From positions 1 to 64,000 of the forward strand of contig ML976801.1 in NCBI GenBank assembly GCA_010015655.1: a stretch of 64,000 nucleotides of DNA, read 5' to 3'. The position numbers and the translations under genes are program-made. The DNA comes from Bimuria novae-zelandiae CBS 107.79. Lineage: Eukaryota; Ascomycota; Dothideomycetes; Pleosporales; Didymosphaeriaceae. A model generated the notes under the pieces. That model did no database searches, was not told the DNA's origin, and saw nothing but the letters and a program-made list of their open reading frames with translations. Shown here piece after piece: positions 1 through 10,887 of this stretch (positions are counted from its first letter, which is position 1; each line of letters starts with the position of its first letter).

Positions 1-2220
1 GTCCACGCCAGCTGGGGGGTGTGTCACGGTTTATGGCTCTTACCCTCTGAGATGGATACTCCTACCCTCGCATGATTGCTACTCACTCTGTTGAGAGTAC
101 TATGCCTATCTGGGACTAGCGTTGTTTGTGCCCGCGCACCTATATCTTCAGTAGCTCCTAGATAGTACAACCTCAGTTCAATCCTACAATCTTTTCCACT
201 GCGTACTGTCCGCTCAGCACTCTGCTTACCGCGACAGATACCTATGGTAGCTGGTGCCTTGCGGCGTTACCCCTCACGGAACTTCCATGAACGCCGATAG
301 TGGCTTGGCAAGGAGCGCACGCCTGCAGTGGAGGCTTCCGTTCTCATAACGACATCTAAAGACACCCTCAGGCAGTCATCGCACGTGTGCCTTGGCGGCC
401 GTGGCATTTTTTGGTTGCTTATCACTGACGTTCTTGTTCCTTCCTCTTAAACACTGTCGTTGTCTCACTCTCGTCGTTCGAATCCCTTTTTCTCCTGTCA
501 TTGAAGTCCTCACCCATCTCTTTCAGAGCTCTCACTTACTGCAGCTCATGCCTGCTCATTACTCTCAGCCTTTCCCGCCTGCGAAAAGAGACTATCCACC
601 GGATATGGTGATGTCATGACCTTTTTTCTGACGCTTTCGCACATGCAATATCTTAGAGTTGTGGCAAACGACTAAACCCACGGGATCTCATCACTACTGC
701 AAAATCGGGCCGGATTGGGTTTTTGATGGCGAAGCTGATGGTGGCTTTGAAACATTTCTTTGCACACATTTCTTTGCACACATTTCATTCAATGTCTTAG
801 ATACATTACGTAGTGTCCATGTCAACGGATCCACTGGATTAATAATGGTACGTGAGAATAATCTAATATTCAAATTCACTAGTATCGAACAAGTACCGCA
901 TTTCAGGCGTCTTGACTGTTCTTGACTGTTCTTGAATGAGATAGTGACGACGGTAATGAGATTGTCCAACGGAGGATACATGAGAAGCTGTGTCCGCTAT
1001 TGTCTCACTCTTTTCATAACAGCATTCACCTACGCATATTCTCTTCCTATGACTATTATTCAAGTTCAGCAGATATTTCCTCTCTGCTTTCCGAAAATAG
1101 CTATATAGAGCTCTAATTATTGATGAACGTACGAGTAACTGAATCCAGGTCCTCCGTATCAGATCATTGTCGATACCCCAAAGACATTCATAATGGTCTT
1201 TACTACGGCCCTTGTCTCCATCCAGGCTATCGAATTACTATCCGCTAAACCAACGCCTTGGGCACATTAGCTGCTTCCAGGAGACTGGATTTAATTGCCG
1301 ATATGACAAATTACGTTGAGGGCAATTCACTACCACGGTTATGAACATTTTCCAATATACGCAGACGTGCGTTCGCTACTGGATGACAAATGGGAAGCTT
1401 ACTTCTCTTTAATTTCCCTTCCGGGTAACTTGCTGAACAGGATTGCATAAGTTCTAAAATACCTCACACACGGGGCCTCACTGCCTGTGGCACTCTCCGC
1501 TAATCACGTCCCTGTTTATATGTTGCACACGACTTTCTCACAGATTGAAAGGTCGGCTAATATAAGCGTTACGGAAATCCGAATTCTTTAGTAGTCAAAT
1601 AAGTCTTTGATTGTGGCACGTACGTGACGTAGCGCATTGCGCAAGGGACGTGCTTGCGGAGGCAGCTGCCACTCTGGTTAATCGACTGGATGGGTGAGTG
1701 ACCACATGAGAAATTTCACAGATACGACCAAACGCCTTTTTTGAGTGGGTATATATATTTCTGACTTTATCTCAGTACCATTAAAACATTTCTTCCGGCA
1801 GCTTTGGCGTAGGTGCTCACGGAGTGACTCAAGGCGTGAAGGGCAACTTCCCCACTACACCGATGGCTAACAACCTCGGAAGAATGTGTTAGCTGCCACA
1901 GACTAGGAAGTTTAAGTGAGCGACGAAGGTAGCACGAGCGGATAAGTTTAACATGAGAATGTGAAATGGCAGCGCAAAAAGATTGATTGATTGGGGTATA
2001 CACATCTCATCCCATATCTTCTTGTTTCATAAGATATACAAAACATTACGATAACGACTACGCTATGCATCGTCCCCATTCAACACACAAGCCAGCTCAT
2101 GAACGTACAAGATCAGCTAGAACAGCTCTATCCAGCATTGTCCTAGTCCTGCAAGTTACCCTATGACGCGCAATACAGTGCCAGCCTATCTCTACCCTGT
2201 GCCCAGACAGCTCGCGCCCC
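1..2220. other. Gene-free stretch at window start
   Basis: I find no convincing coding region here. The open frames are short, lack splice-consistent extension and resemble no family I know. Around 755-790 a 14-bp unit (core TTTGCACACATTTC) occurs about two and a half times, and near 908-930 CTTGACTGTT is repeated. The sequence is fairly AT-rich. It may be the 3' flank of the transporter gene plus decayed repeat DNA. Confidence 0.5.
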
Positions 2221-3501
2221 TTACACAATCGCCTCAGGCCTCTCCACCCTCCTCTTCGCGGTCCCAATCCCCGCAACGCCCTTATGCTGATCCTCGCCCA
2301 ACCACGGCTTCTTCTGCTCCGCCAAACTACTCTGCCTCAAGAAATAAATAACCTGGCCCACGAGAATCAACACAAAAGCGATCGGGTACATCCAGTGGAT
2401 CTTCAAATGGAACACCTTGACGCCGATCGCGACGCCCCAAAAGTTTCCCGTTAGCAACGAGATATTGAAAAATGCGGCGCTCGTGAGGCGGAACAATATG
2501 GGAGCAAGCGAGTAGAAGAGGGAGAGAATGAGCGTGTACCCCGTGAGATAGCCGCCGACGGCAGCGTTCCAGGTCGCGCTGCGGAAGGACGACCGGTCGA
2601 AGATGCCGGCTTGCACGCCGTTGATGAACATGCCCCAGAAGCCGAGCTGGCCGACGACGACGTAGAGGGGTTGTTCTGAGACCAGGAACTCCTCGAAGGT
2701 GTTGCTCAGGCCGTACAAGGACGCGCCGAGCAGGGCGAACAGGTCGCCCTTCACAGCGTTGGACGCGGGGAACTGGTTGTACCCTGTGAGATGGTCGGAG
2801 CCGAAGAGTACGCCTACGCCGCCGATGCAGAGCAGAATACCGGCGATCTGCGTCCAGCGGTAGCGCACGCGGAGGAAGAGGAAGGAGAGGATCACGACGA
2901 CGACGATGGCCCAGAAGTTGATAAGTTGGGCAGAGAGGATGGTGGTGTAGCGGTAGGCGAGGACGATGAAGTAGTTCCCTTCCACGTCGATGAAGGCGAG
3001 GATGAAGAAGCGCCAGCCGTCTTTCAGACACATCTTCGCCCATCCTTTGAAACCCAGCTTGTAGAACGTGTAGCCCGTGTAGACGATGTTGAGGAGGACG
3101 TAGTTGAAGAAAGTTTGGAAGGCGGGGATGGAGGTTCCTTCCATGGAGAGGAGTTGGGAGAGCGTGTTGGTAGAGGTGATGCAAATGGCCAGGACTAGTT
3201 GGATGGTTAGATTCTATCTGCAACGAGAAGAGTGAAAAGGGTAGGGCTTACTCTGTCCAAGCAGCATAGCAATCCAGAACTGCTTCGTCTTCACGTAGGC
3301 CGTCCAGGTTCCTTTGGTCTGCGCATCCCGCTCCAGCACAGGGTTCACCTCGTGGGAAGTGACCAAGGTGGGAACTCCGTGCCCATTCTCAGGGTTCGTG
3401 GTTTCCGCGCCTTTGGGCTGGTGCACGACCGTATCGCTCTCCGTCATGTCGATGCCGCCCTTGCGCGAACCCTGTACTTCTGGGATGCCGTGTTGCGCCA
3501 T
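2221..3501 (-). CDS. SLC35F-type multipass transporter (DUF914 / DMT superfamily)
   Basis: Two exons, 3501-3252 and 3194-2221, give 407 aa. The 57-nt intron starts GTAAGC, has branch point CTAAC and ends CTAG. The alternative acceptor GCAG is out because it runs into TAG. The hydrophilic N-terminus (about 75 aa) precedes roughly ten hydrophobic segments starting at LLGQILAICI. The segment SIPAFQTFFNYVLLNIVYT and the acidic or aromatic loop FIDVEGNYFIVLAYRYT are typical of the SLC35F1/F2/F6 group of the drug/metabolite transporter superfamily. Members sit in endomembranes or the plasma membrane, and most substrates are unknown. The start chosen is the ATG of MAQHG; a longer open frame upstream exists but looks non-coding. 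The C-terminal tail is short and lysine/arginine-rich. Family call is firm, substrate unknown. Confidence 0.9.
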
Positions 3502-4393
3502 TGCAGACCTCCAGCAAGATCCTTGAATCTGTACGATTCTTGAACCACAGGTGCGGGGTACTACACTCTTCCTCTTCACCAAGTGATTGGATTGGAGCTT
3601 TTCGTCGACAAACGTGAGCGCAAAACTCCAGAAGTCGCTCACGGTAACTGCACAAAAGTCTTGTGCGAAGTGGTGTGGGAGATCATCAACTGGCGGGCAG
3701 CCCGCCCCATCTTATGTATGGTCCTGTAGGAGAACGGTCGCATGCCAAGAACGAACTTTTGCGCGAGCTGCAAGCTCTGATGCAGCTTGGGCCGCCAGAG
3801 GCCCGTCGATCTCCACTGCGGGCCCGGAACTTGGCTGTGAACGGTAAGGCGAAGCGGCGTTACCGAGTTCGAGATGCACCTGGGCTAGCCGAATCCCAGC
3901 ATTGCTTTTTGGTCTGCGTAGAGGCTGACGTGATTGTCCGTGATTCGAGCAGTGATGGCTTGGAATTTACGAGAAAATGATCATGGGGTACAAAGTTAGT
4001 GTAGAAAGTAGGTTCTAATAGAAACGCTCAAGCACGTAGCGATCATAACGAGTGGTAGAAAAATATCTGGGTCGGTCAAGAAGCCGCATGTACCCACGCT
4101 CCACGGACCCGGTACTGGGAGGCGGATACGGATGCAGGTGCAGGTGCAGCAACATGCATAACTGTTCACCAAGGTCAGGCAAAGTCGGGCACTGTATTGC
4201 CCATCCTGGGGTAACACAGAATGCTATTACATTGTGAATAAAGTTACCAGGTCGGCAGGTCCACCAAGAACTACTTGATCCAAGTCCAGCACCATTGTAT
4301 CAACATGCCCGCTATGCGAGGCAAAAATATGTACACCGGGTCCAAGAGCCGATTCGATGGCAACCAAAAGGAGCCTATACACAAGAAGTCGAG
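3502..4393. other. Intergenic between the transporter and DGAT1 genes
   Basis: This holds the transporter 5' flank and the DGAT1 3' flank; both genes are on the minus strand. The open frames have no splice or family support. The only clear structure is a solitary copy of the DGAT1 intron repeat at 4187-4219, listed separately. Confidence 0.6.
4187..4219 (+). repeat. Solitary introner-like repeat unit outside the CDS
   Basis: The plus strand reads ACTGTATTG, then CCATCCTGGGG, then TAACACAG. It matches the minus-strand unit inside the DGAT1 intron at 5400-5452 almost base for base, so it lies in the opposite orientation to the gene. It falls about 175 nt past the DGAT1 stop codon, possibly in the 3' UTR. 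GTTACCAGG follows at about 4244, which could pair with CCTGGGGTAAC, though that pairing is weak. Confidence 0.75.
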
Positions 4394-6356
4394 TTAGCGC
4401 CCGATAAGATGCAGTGCAGGACTCTCAGGGAACTGCTTGGAGACACTACCATATTTTGCGTGCCACGCGAAAAAATATAGTAGCGCGCCCAAGGGTTGCC
4501 CCACAAGGCAAAAGCTGATCCAGAAGATCATGTTTCCTGCCACATCGCCACGGATGCCTTTGACTTTCTTGAGCATGTCGGTGAAGACGATGAGCGGGAT
4601 CTGGAACATCATGCCTATGAAGGCGACGCCTAGTAACTGTTAGTCTCGCGAAGCCATGGACATTGAACCCCCTGTGTTACCCCAGGATAAGTTATACAGA
4701 GGCCGGCTCGCCTTTGTAAACTACATCCTGTGGTAACACATGAGAGATTCTGGTTGCAGGACGAGTACTTACCGAGGATGTTGTGCGTCGGGATGCCGAC
4801 GAGCAGCTCATGGAGTACCGCAGAGATAAAGAATACGACAATCTGAGCAAGTGATGGCGGCATACCCCGACCTACGAGCGGGCTGTAGATGTGGCGGCGC
4901 ATGAAGTTTGTCACAGGCTTGTTCCAGCTCGTCCAATACTCTCGCACGCTGCTAACGTTCCACCATTCTGCGTAGAATTCGCGATCGGCGAAGCGCATGA
5001 TCTCGGCGAGGCCGTTCAAGGAGGACTGGAAGAGGGCGAAGAAGCCGCAAAGCCAGCAGAACAGAGAGACGGTGGAGAGTTTCATCACGCGCTCCACAAT
5101 GGACACAAAGTCTAGGCTGGCCATCTTGTCGAGCGAGTTCTGCAACAAAGGCGCGGCGTACTGCGCGGAGGCAATCCAGACGGCAATGCTGAGAACAAAC
5201 ACTTCAAGAGCACGCATTGCCACGTAGCCCCAACGGATTCGATCAGTACGAGGGTAGGCAGGCTGGTATACCAGCGTTGGTGCCCACCAAAAGTAGCAGA
5301 GGTTTGAAAAGCTGATGTTTCTCGGGTATGGGTAGCTGGCGTAGATTTCGGGGAGCGGCTCAGACTGGTCGGGATGCAAAAGAGCGTGTCGCAAATCACC
5401 TGGCCTGTGTTACCCCAGGATGGACAATACAGTGCCGAAAAGTGCGACTTACGATTGGTGAAGGCGTACGAGCAAGCCTTGAGCCACACTACGACAGCGT
5501 GTAATTCACAGAGGGTTCCAATGCCGGGGTGGTGGATGTAGTAATAAACGAAGTATGAACAGATCCAGAGATTGAAGGTGGCGTTGGCGCCGTGGAAGAA
5601 GGCAACGATGGTCCATATCTTCTTAAAGCTGCGTCGAGCAGCCGCCTGCTTCTCGGGGGTATTGTGCTCCTCACCAGCTCTTTTCATGCGCGCTAAAGCG
5701 CTTTTCGCTTGCTGTGCGGCTACGAGTTCGATGAGGTATGCGATGAATAGCTGGCAGGGGATGGACAAGTAGAGGGCGAGCCCGTATACGACGTCGCGGC
5801 GGCTGTAGTCGTGGCATGAGAGGCAGATGAGAACGCCGTACTGGAAAGGTCAGCGATACGCAAGAACAGACCCTGAGTTACCCCAGGATATACAATACAT
5901 GGGCCGATTGTACGCGTGGCCCAGACCGGACACGGCAGCGCTCGTCCTCCCGAATCGGTCTTTGTATTGTATAGCCTGGGGTAACTCAGGGGAGCTAACG
6001 ATTCTATCGTACCTTGCGAAAGTTCTCAATCATGAGCCTCAAGTTGGAAAAGACTGCAGGCGGTTAGACGCGGCACCTCAAGTGTCGTAGGCGAGGAATT
6101 TGCGCGCACCTAGAACGAGAATCATCAGATTCCGGAAGCCAACGAAGCTGGGCGTCGGGGCGCCATGAGTGAGGCATGACATGCGGCTTTGCGAGTGGGT
6201 AGGGAACACATGGCGATATTTTGTCTTTTTGATGCTCTTGGGCGAGTGGTTGACGGTGGGTTCGGTCGTCTTCCCGCGGTACGACGGCATGGCGGAGGAG
6301 GGGATGGAGAGTGCCTCCATGTGGGTGGAGATGGTAGTATTTACAACGGTTGCCAT
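4394..6356 (-). CDS. DGAT1: Diacylglycerol O-acyltransferase, DGAT1 type (MBOAT family)
   Basis: Five exons (6356-6110, 6053-6013, 5840-5453, 5399-4773, 4629-4394) give 512 aa. MBOAT acyltransferases of this type make triacylglycerol from diacylglycerol and acyl-CoA in the ER membrane. Seen here: PSFVGFRNLMILVLV near the first membrane segment, FSNLCYFWWAPTLVYQ, the FYxxWWN motif as FYAEWWN, the active-site histidine in SAVLHELLVGIP, and the C-terminal GMMFQIPL and GQPLGALLYF segments. These fit DGAT1 better than sterol acyltransferases. One exon is only 41 nt. The start is uncertain: ATG at 6356 (MATVV), 6320 (MEALS) or 6407 are all in frame. Three of the four introns (5841-6012, 5400-5452, 4630-4772) contain copies of one repeat able to form hairpins; the fourth (6054-6109) is ordinary, with branch CTAAC. 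Sterol O-acyltransferase is the main alternative. Confidence 0.9.
4671..4742 (-). repeat. Introner-like hairpin in DGAT1 intron 4
   Basis: Inverted arms at 4671-4704 and 4712-4742 lie inside the 143-nt intron 4630-4772 (GTAAGT to CTAG). On the gene strand one arm starts TGTGTTACC-CAGGAT and the other ends ATCCTGGGGTAACACA. They pair over about 30 positions with several mismatches and a very short loop. Folding would bring donor and acceptor closer together. Confidence 0.85.
5402..5436 (-). repeat. Introner-like half unit in DGAT1 intron 3
   Basis: The 53-nt intron 5400-5452 is almost wholly one arm of the repeat. On the gene strand it reads GCACTGTATTGTCC, then ATCCTGGGGTAACACAG, and ends at CCAG. 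No complementary arm is present, so it is a half-element that still splices in frame (AATC|GT...CCAG|GTGAT restores Asn-Arg-Asp). Confidence 0.85.
5871..5992 (-). repeat. Introner-like hairpin in DGAT1 intron 2
   Basis: The 172-nt intron 5841-6012 holds arms at 5871-5910 and about 5951-5991. The outer 17 bp are perfect (CCCTGAGTTACCCCAGG against its complement). Pairing continues through TATACAATACA to about 40 bp with roughly five mismatches. The loop is about 45 nt. This is the longest and best preserved copy in the window. Confidence 0.9.
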
Positions 6357-6859
6357 TGTATGGAGGAAACAGTCGTGTCTATCGCAATTGCCCTGGGCCT
6401 CGGCCAACGCACGGAAATTCGGAAGCTATATCTTCTTTGGCAGGCGTGTTGTGCGCGATCAAGTGCGCGATCAAGTGCGGCGATGGGGCTCCTGGCGAGA
6501 CGGATGGAATGCACGGAAGCAGACGCTTGGCCGATGGACGTGGGGATATGGAGGTTCCATATTTTATCAGCAGCGTGAGATATGCCCAGAACGGAAGTGT
6601 TGAGAAAGGCGATGCGGGGACTACGCGACGCATGTGTTCGCGCTTGCATCTTTAGGCCTACCTACGTCAACGACGGGCTGATTCGTGGGGAGCAAAGCTG
6701 TGGCGTGGCGGCAGTGGCTGGAGCGCCAAGGAGAACTGCAGCTCGAAGCTCGTGGGAGTCGCGACAAAGCGACGCGCGGAGGGCAAACTGCGCTTCCTTC
6801 TCCTCCACCGCCCGTACTGGGGTGCCTTTCCATAATCACGCTGGTAGAAATTCACAGCC
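6357..6859. promoter_or_regulatory. Divergent promoter region, DGAT1 (-) and PFS2 (+)
   Basis: About 500 bp separate the two divergent start codons. No open frame here is supported. If DGAT1 starts at 6407 the region is 50 bp shorter. I see no clear TATA box. A short direct repeat (GCGCGATCAAGT) occurs at about 6450-6475. Confidence 0.4.
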
Positions 6860-8955
6860 ATGGCCGATTACCACCCATACGACGGCCCGCCGCGTCCGCG
6901 ACCCAAGAGTGCGTTCATCCTCTGTCTGCATGCGTGCAATGCAGCAGCTAACAGGCGTTTCCTCCAGGAGCGGTGACTGACTACGGCTCGACGACGGTGC
7001 AATGGATGCGCAACCGCCGCCCGCGCTACAAGAATGCGTCGTACCCTGAGGTCGAGCGCCCGAGCGCAAGCTACATCGTGGACATGGCACCACCAGCCGC
7101 GCGAATAACCAACGCTGCCGAATCCATTCCCGCGAAAGCCCTCCATTCGTCCCTGAACAAAGTTAAACATCCAATCAATGTGGTCAAGTGGACGCCCGAG
7201 GGACGACGCCTGCTCACGGGCTCGACGAGCGGAGAGTTCACCTTGTGGAACGGCATGGGCTTCAACTTCGAGACCATTATGCAGGCGCACGAGTCGGCAA
7301 TTCGGGGCGTCGCATACACGCATACCGACGACTGGCTTCTCTCGGCGGATCAGACGGGCATCATCAAGTACTGGCAGACGAACTTCAACAACGTGAAGGA
7401 AATACAGGCGCATGACCAGCAGGCCATCCGCGGACTGGCCATTGCGCCGACCGACTCAAAGTTCGTCACTGCGTCCGACGACCAGACGCTAAAGATATGG
7501 GATTTCGCCTCCAGCGCAGAGGAATCGACGCTGACTGGGCACGGATGGGAAGTGAGGACGGTCGATTGGCATCCGACAAAGGGTCTGCTCTGCTCGGGGT
7601 CGAAGGATCACACGGTCAAGCTATGGGACCCGCGGACAGGACGCTGTCTGTCAACTCTACGTGGACATAAAAACCCAATAGCAAAGACATTGTTCGAACC
7701 TGTTCTCGGCAACATGATGGCAACGTGCGCCCGTGATCACACCGCGAGGATATTTGACCTGCGCATGATGCGCGACGTCCTGCTCCTGCGCGGGCACGAA
7801 AAGGACGTCACCACCATGACGTGGCATCCCATGCACAAAAACCTGCTGTCGACCGGAGGAGTCGACGGCAGCATCTTCCACTGGCTCCTGGACGAGCAGA
7901 ATGCGCCCGCAGGTGTCGCACCGACAACTTCACCCTATGATATGGCGGACCCGCAGAACGCGCCTGCTCAAACAATACACCCCGCTCACAAACTCCAATA
8001 CGCCCACGACTTCACCGTCTGGACGCTCGACTGGCACCCCTTAGGTCACATCCTCGCCTCTGGCTCCAACGATCGCGTCACCCGCTTCTGGGCCCGCCCG
8101 CGACCAGGCGACTCTTCCTGGACCAACGACAGATACCACATCGGCACCGCAGCCGCCGAAGCCCAAGGGACATACGACGGCAAACAAGGCCACCGACAAC
8201 GGCGAGACGAAGAAGAGCAAGAGGCCGAAGACGAAGCCGAGGGCCTCGTCGACCAGAAGCTGCCCTCCAAGAACCCTGGTGCCCCCTTCCTCCCACCCGG
8301 TCTCTCGCTCCCGGGCCTCAACACCTCCCCGGACGGCACAAGCAGCATGCTCCCCGGCATCGGCGGCGCCATCCCACCGCCCCCAGCTGGCATGCATATC
8401 CCACCACCGCCGCCAGGAGGAGCCTTCCCACCTGGCTTCCCGCCTGGCATGGACCCCCAGCGCCTCGCCCAACTCATCGCCTCAGGCGCCTTACCGCCAC
8501 CTCCTCCCATACCCAACGCCAACCCCTCCGGTGCCCCTCCACCTTTCCCCTTCCCTCCACCAGGCATGCCAAACCTCCACGGTCCACCACCACCACCGAT
8601 ACCCCATCACGGCGGCCCTCCACCGCCCTTCCCGTTCCCCCCTCCAGGCATGAATTCCAACGGCCCGCCCCCACCGCATCTAAATTTTCCGTTTCCGCCG
8701 CCAGGAGCACCCCCGTTGCCTGGCATGTCAGGCGCGCCACCACTCCCAGGAATGTCTGGCGCCCCGCCACTCCCAGGTATGCCTGGTGCGCCGCAGCTGC
8801 CGCACCCGGGACAGGGACACACGCCGCCGCAGAACGGCGGGCCTGTGGGCGGAGCGGCGTTCGATGCCGCGGGTAGGAGGAGGGCGCCGTTGCCTAGTCA
8901 GCAAGATAGCCTTAAGGCGGAGATGCGGAGGGGGAATTATCGGAAGCCGAGATAG
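6860..8955 (+). CDS. PFS2: Polyadenylation factor subunit Pfs2 (WD40 repeat)
   Basis: Exons 6860-6908 and 6968-8955 give 678 aa; the 59-nt intron has branch GCTAAC. Pfs2 is the WD40 scaffold of the cleavage and polyadenylation factor in the nucleus and links processing-factor subunits on pre-mRNA. The N-terminal signature [19 protein letters not shown] is followed by about seven WD40 repeats (residues about 95-400), with blades such as [16 protein letters not shown] and DHTARIFD. The tail (about 430-678) is proline- and glycine-rich, with PPPPP runs and a short 27-bp tandem repeat, and ends in a basic stretch. Yeast Pfs2 is shorter because it lacks such a tail. The N-terminal ATG lies in a 49-nt first exon and is supported by frame and by the family start. 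Confidence 0.95.
8707..8787 (+). repeat. 27-bp coding tandem repeat in PFS2 tail
   Basis: Three head-to-tail 27-bp units encode A-P-x-L-P-G-M-S/P-G. Differences are mostly at third positions, so the units are not recent copies or are kept under protein-level selection. They sit in the disordered proline-rich C-terminus of Pfs2. Confidence 0.85.
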
Positions 8956-9529
8956 AACGGAGTTTGGTGTTGGAAGCGAAGGCAACAGGGGTAGGGGGCT
9001 AAAGGACATCACTTTGTACGAGTATTGCAGCTTTGGGAGGGTTGGATTGGGTATGGGGTATTGATAGCATGGTCGGCGCTTCGGCGTTGTTCATGGCTGC
9101 TACAGCGTTTGGCGTTGGCTTTTGTAGCACGTTGGATGGATATGAGAAATCGTTTACTCTGGCTCGTCATTCATATTTACATTTTGAGCAACAAGTAGAC
9201 GTAGAACGTATTAGTATGCATACAAAACTCTGACCATCTGTACACCATGCTGTAAATTAATTGTCTGTGGCATAGCAAGTCATGCAGCGAAGGGAGACGA
9301 TAATGCAAACGCAAAACTTTTCCATAGGAGTAGGAAGACACCTAACAAGCCCGACCTCTAATCACCCGCAGACCTCATCGATCCAGAGTAGAGATAACCA
9401 CACGCCGTCAAGCCCCTACACAATTCGAAAACAAGCAAACCAGGAAGCAGACAAGATCAATGTGTATCGGCCATCCAATATGCCACGCCCATGCCCCGAT
9501 CAACAAGGGGCGATGCGACTACTGAGCGA
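8956..9529. other. Convergent 3' flanks of PFS2 and TIF5
   Basis: No gene is visible between the two stop codons. The stretch holds the 3' UTRs of both genes. No clear poly(A) signal stands out beyond AT-rich patches near 9170-9270. Confidence 0.6.
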
Positions 9530-10887
9530 TTACTCGGAGTCCTCATCATCCTCCTCCTCCTCTTCGTCGCTCTCGGCCTCCTCAAGCCACTCCATGAACT
9601 TCTCAGCCGAGCGGCGGACCTGCTTGCTGATCTTGATGTCGACGTACTTCTTGCTGGCCTTGGAACCCCAGGCCTTGAGAACTTCCTCGGAGACGAGGTC
9701 GTTCTGGTAGTACTTGATGAGGATGGCAGAGACCTGAGGGATGAGCTCAGGCTTGTCCTTGCCGACGAAGCGCTCCGTTCCGCCCAAGAGCGACTTTTCG
9801 TGCTTCTCGGACGTGATCATCTTCTTCAGCATAGCGGCGCGAGCATCGATCTGCTTGACAATCTTGTCGTCGAAGATGGTCTGGGCGAGCACGGTCAGAG
9901 TGCGGTGCTTGGTCTCGATGCCGAGCTCCTTGGCCTTGACGTAGACCTCGACGCTGTCAACCGCATCGACGCCGCCCTTGGCAGCGGCGGTGTCGAGGAT
10001 CCACTTGCCGAACTCATCATAGACGGAGGAACCTCCCTCACCGTCCTCAGCATCTTCGGTGAAGTTGGCGGGGTTGATCGCAGCGCGCTTCAGATCCTCA
10101 GGGAGGACCTCAGCGCGGGACTTGACAGCATCGGCAGAGAAGTCGGTGGCCCATTCGACCTCCTTCTCTGGCACATCGTCGATGTCCAAAGCGCCCTCGT
10201 CGATCTGACGGGTGATCTCGTCGTCGCTACCAGCTGGAATTCCGTAATCATCACCATTCTCATCGGCGTGGTCGGAGGCGCTGTCACCAGGGCTGCCGCC
10301 GTTCTGAGACACGTCGTCCTCTTCGGCGTTTCCGGCCGCCTTGCGGGCGCGGCGCTCGGCCTTCTTGGTGGACTTGTCCTTCTTTCCCTTCTTGGGCTGG
10401 TTCTTCAAGATGAAGGAGCTGAGCTTCAAGCGTAGGTCGACCTGGGAGATCTGACCGCAAGCCTTGCAATCCAGCTTGATGAGACCATCCTTGACTTCCA
10501 TGACAGTCTCGGGGTTCTTGCATTTCTTGCAGAGCACAAACTTGCTGATGAAGCCGTCCAGGTAGTCCTGGAGCTTACCAGCCTCATGGGCACCGTTGAT
10601 GATCCAACGGTCATCTGCAGGGTTCGTGTTGGTCTGGGCACCCAGCTCGAAACCGAAGTACTTGATGACATCTGCAACGGGTTAGCCTAGTCAGATATAA
10701 GTGGGCGGTGCCTCGGGCGGGAAAACTCACAGGCAGGAGGGCGATCGAGGGAGTTGCCAACGGAGGTCAGGTTGACGATGACGGTCTTGATGCCGTTACC
10801 CTTGCCTTCGATCTTGGACTGGAGACGCTCCATCTTGTAGCGGTAGAAGGGGTCCGCGATATCGCGGCGAACGTTGACGGTAGCCAT
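9530..10887 (-). CDS. TIF5: Eukaryotic translation initiation factor 5 (eIF5)
   Basis: Exons 10887-10731 and 10671-9530 give 432 aa; the 59-nt intron starts GTGAGT and ends GCAG. eIF5 is the GTPase-activating protein for eIF2 in the 43S/48S complex and bridges eIF2, eIF3 and eIF1. The N-terminal domain begins [15 protein letters not shown]; Arg16 corresponds to the catalytic Arg15 of yeast. [14 protein letters not shown] and a four-cysteine zinc ribbon (CKKC, then CKAC) follow. A lysine-rich then acidic linker (about residues 160-240) leads to a W2/HEAT domain (about 270-410) and an acidic tail ending [11 protein letters not shown], which fits contacts with eIF2beta and eIF1. A 15-nt A-tract (10912-10926, T on the plus strand) lies in the probable 5' UTR. 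Confidence 0.97.

Noticed and set aside
474..485. CGTTCGAATCCC, similar to a tRNA T-loop
   Set aside because: The flanks do not pair as a T-stem, no A box lies at the right distance upstream, and no acceptor stem can be drawn.
2327..3223. A 298-codon frame overlapping the transporter in another frame, and a 135-codon frame opposite it
   Set aside because: Both are shadows of the transporter gene; composition (His/Arg/Pro-rich or Glu/Asp/Val-rich) reflects codon bias of the true frame.
9491..10435. A 314-codon plus-strand open frame
   Set aside because: It is antisense to TIF5, whose acidic, lysine-rich codons leave the opposite strand open. The translation is a Leu/Val/Asp-rich string with no domain.
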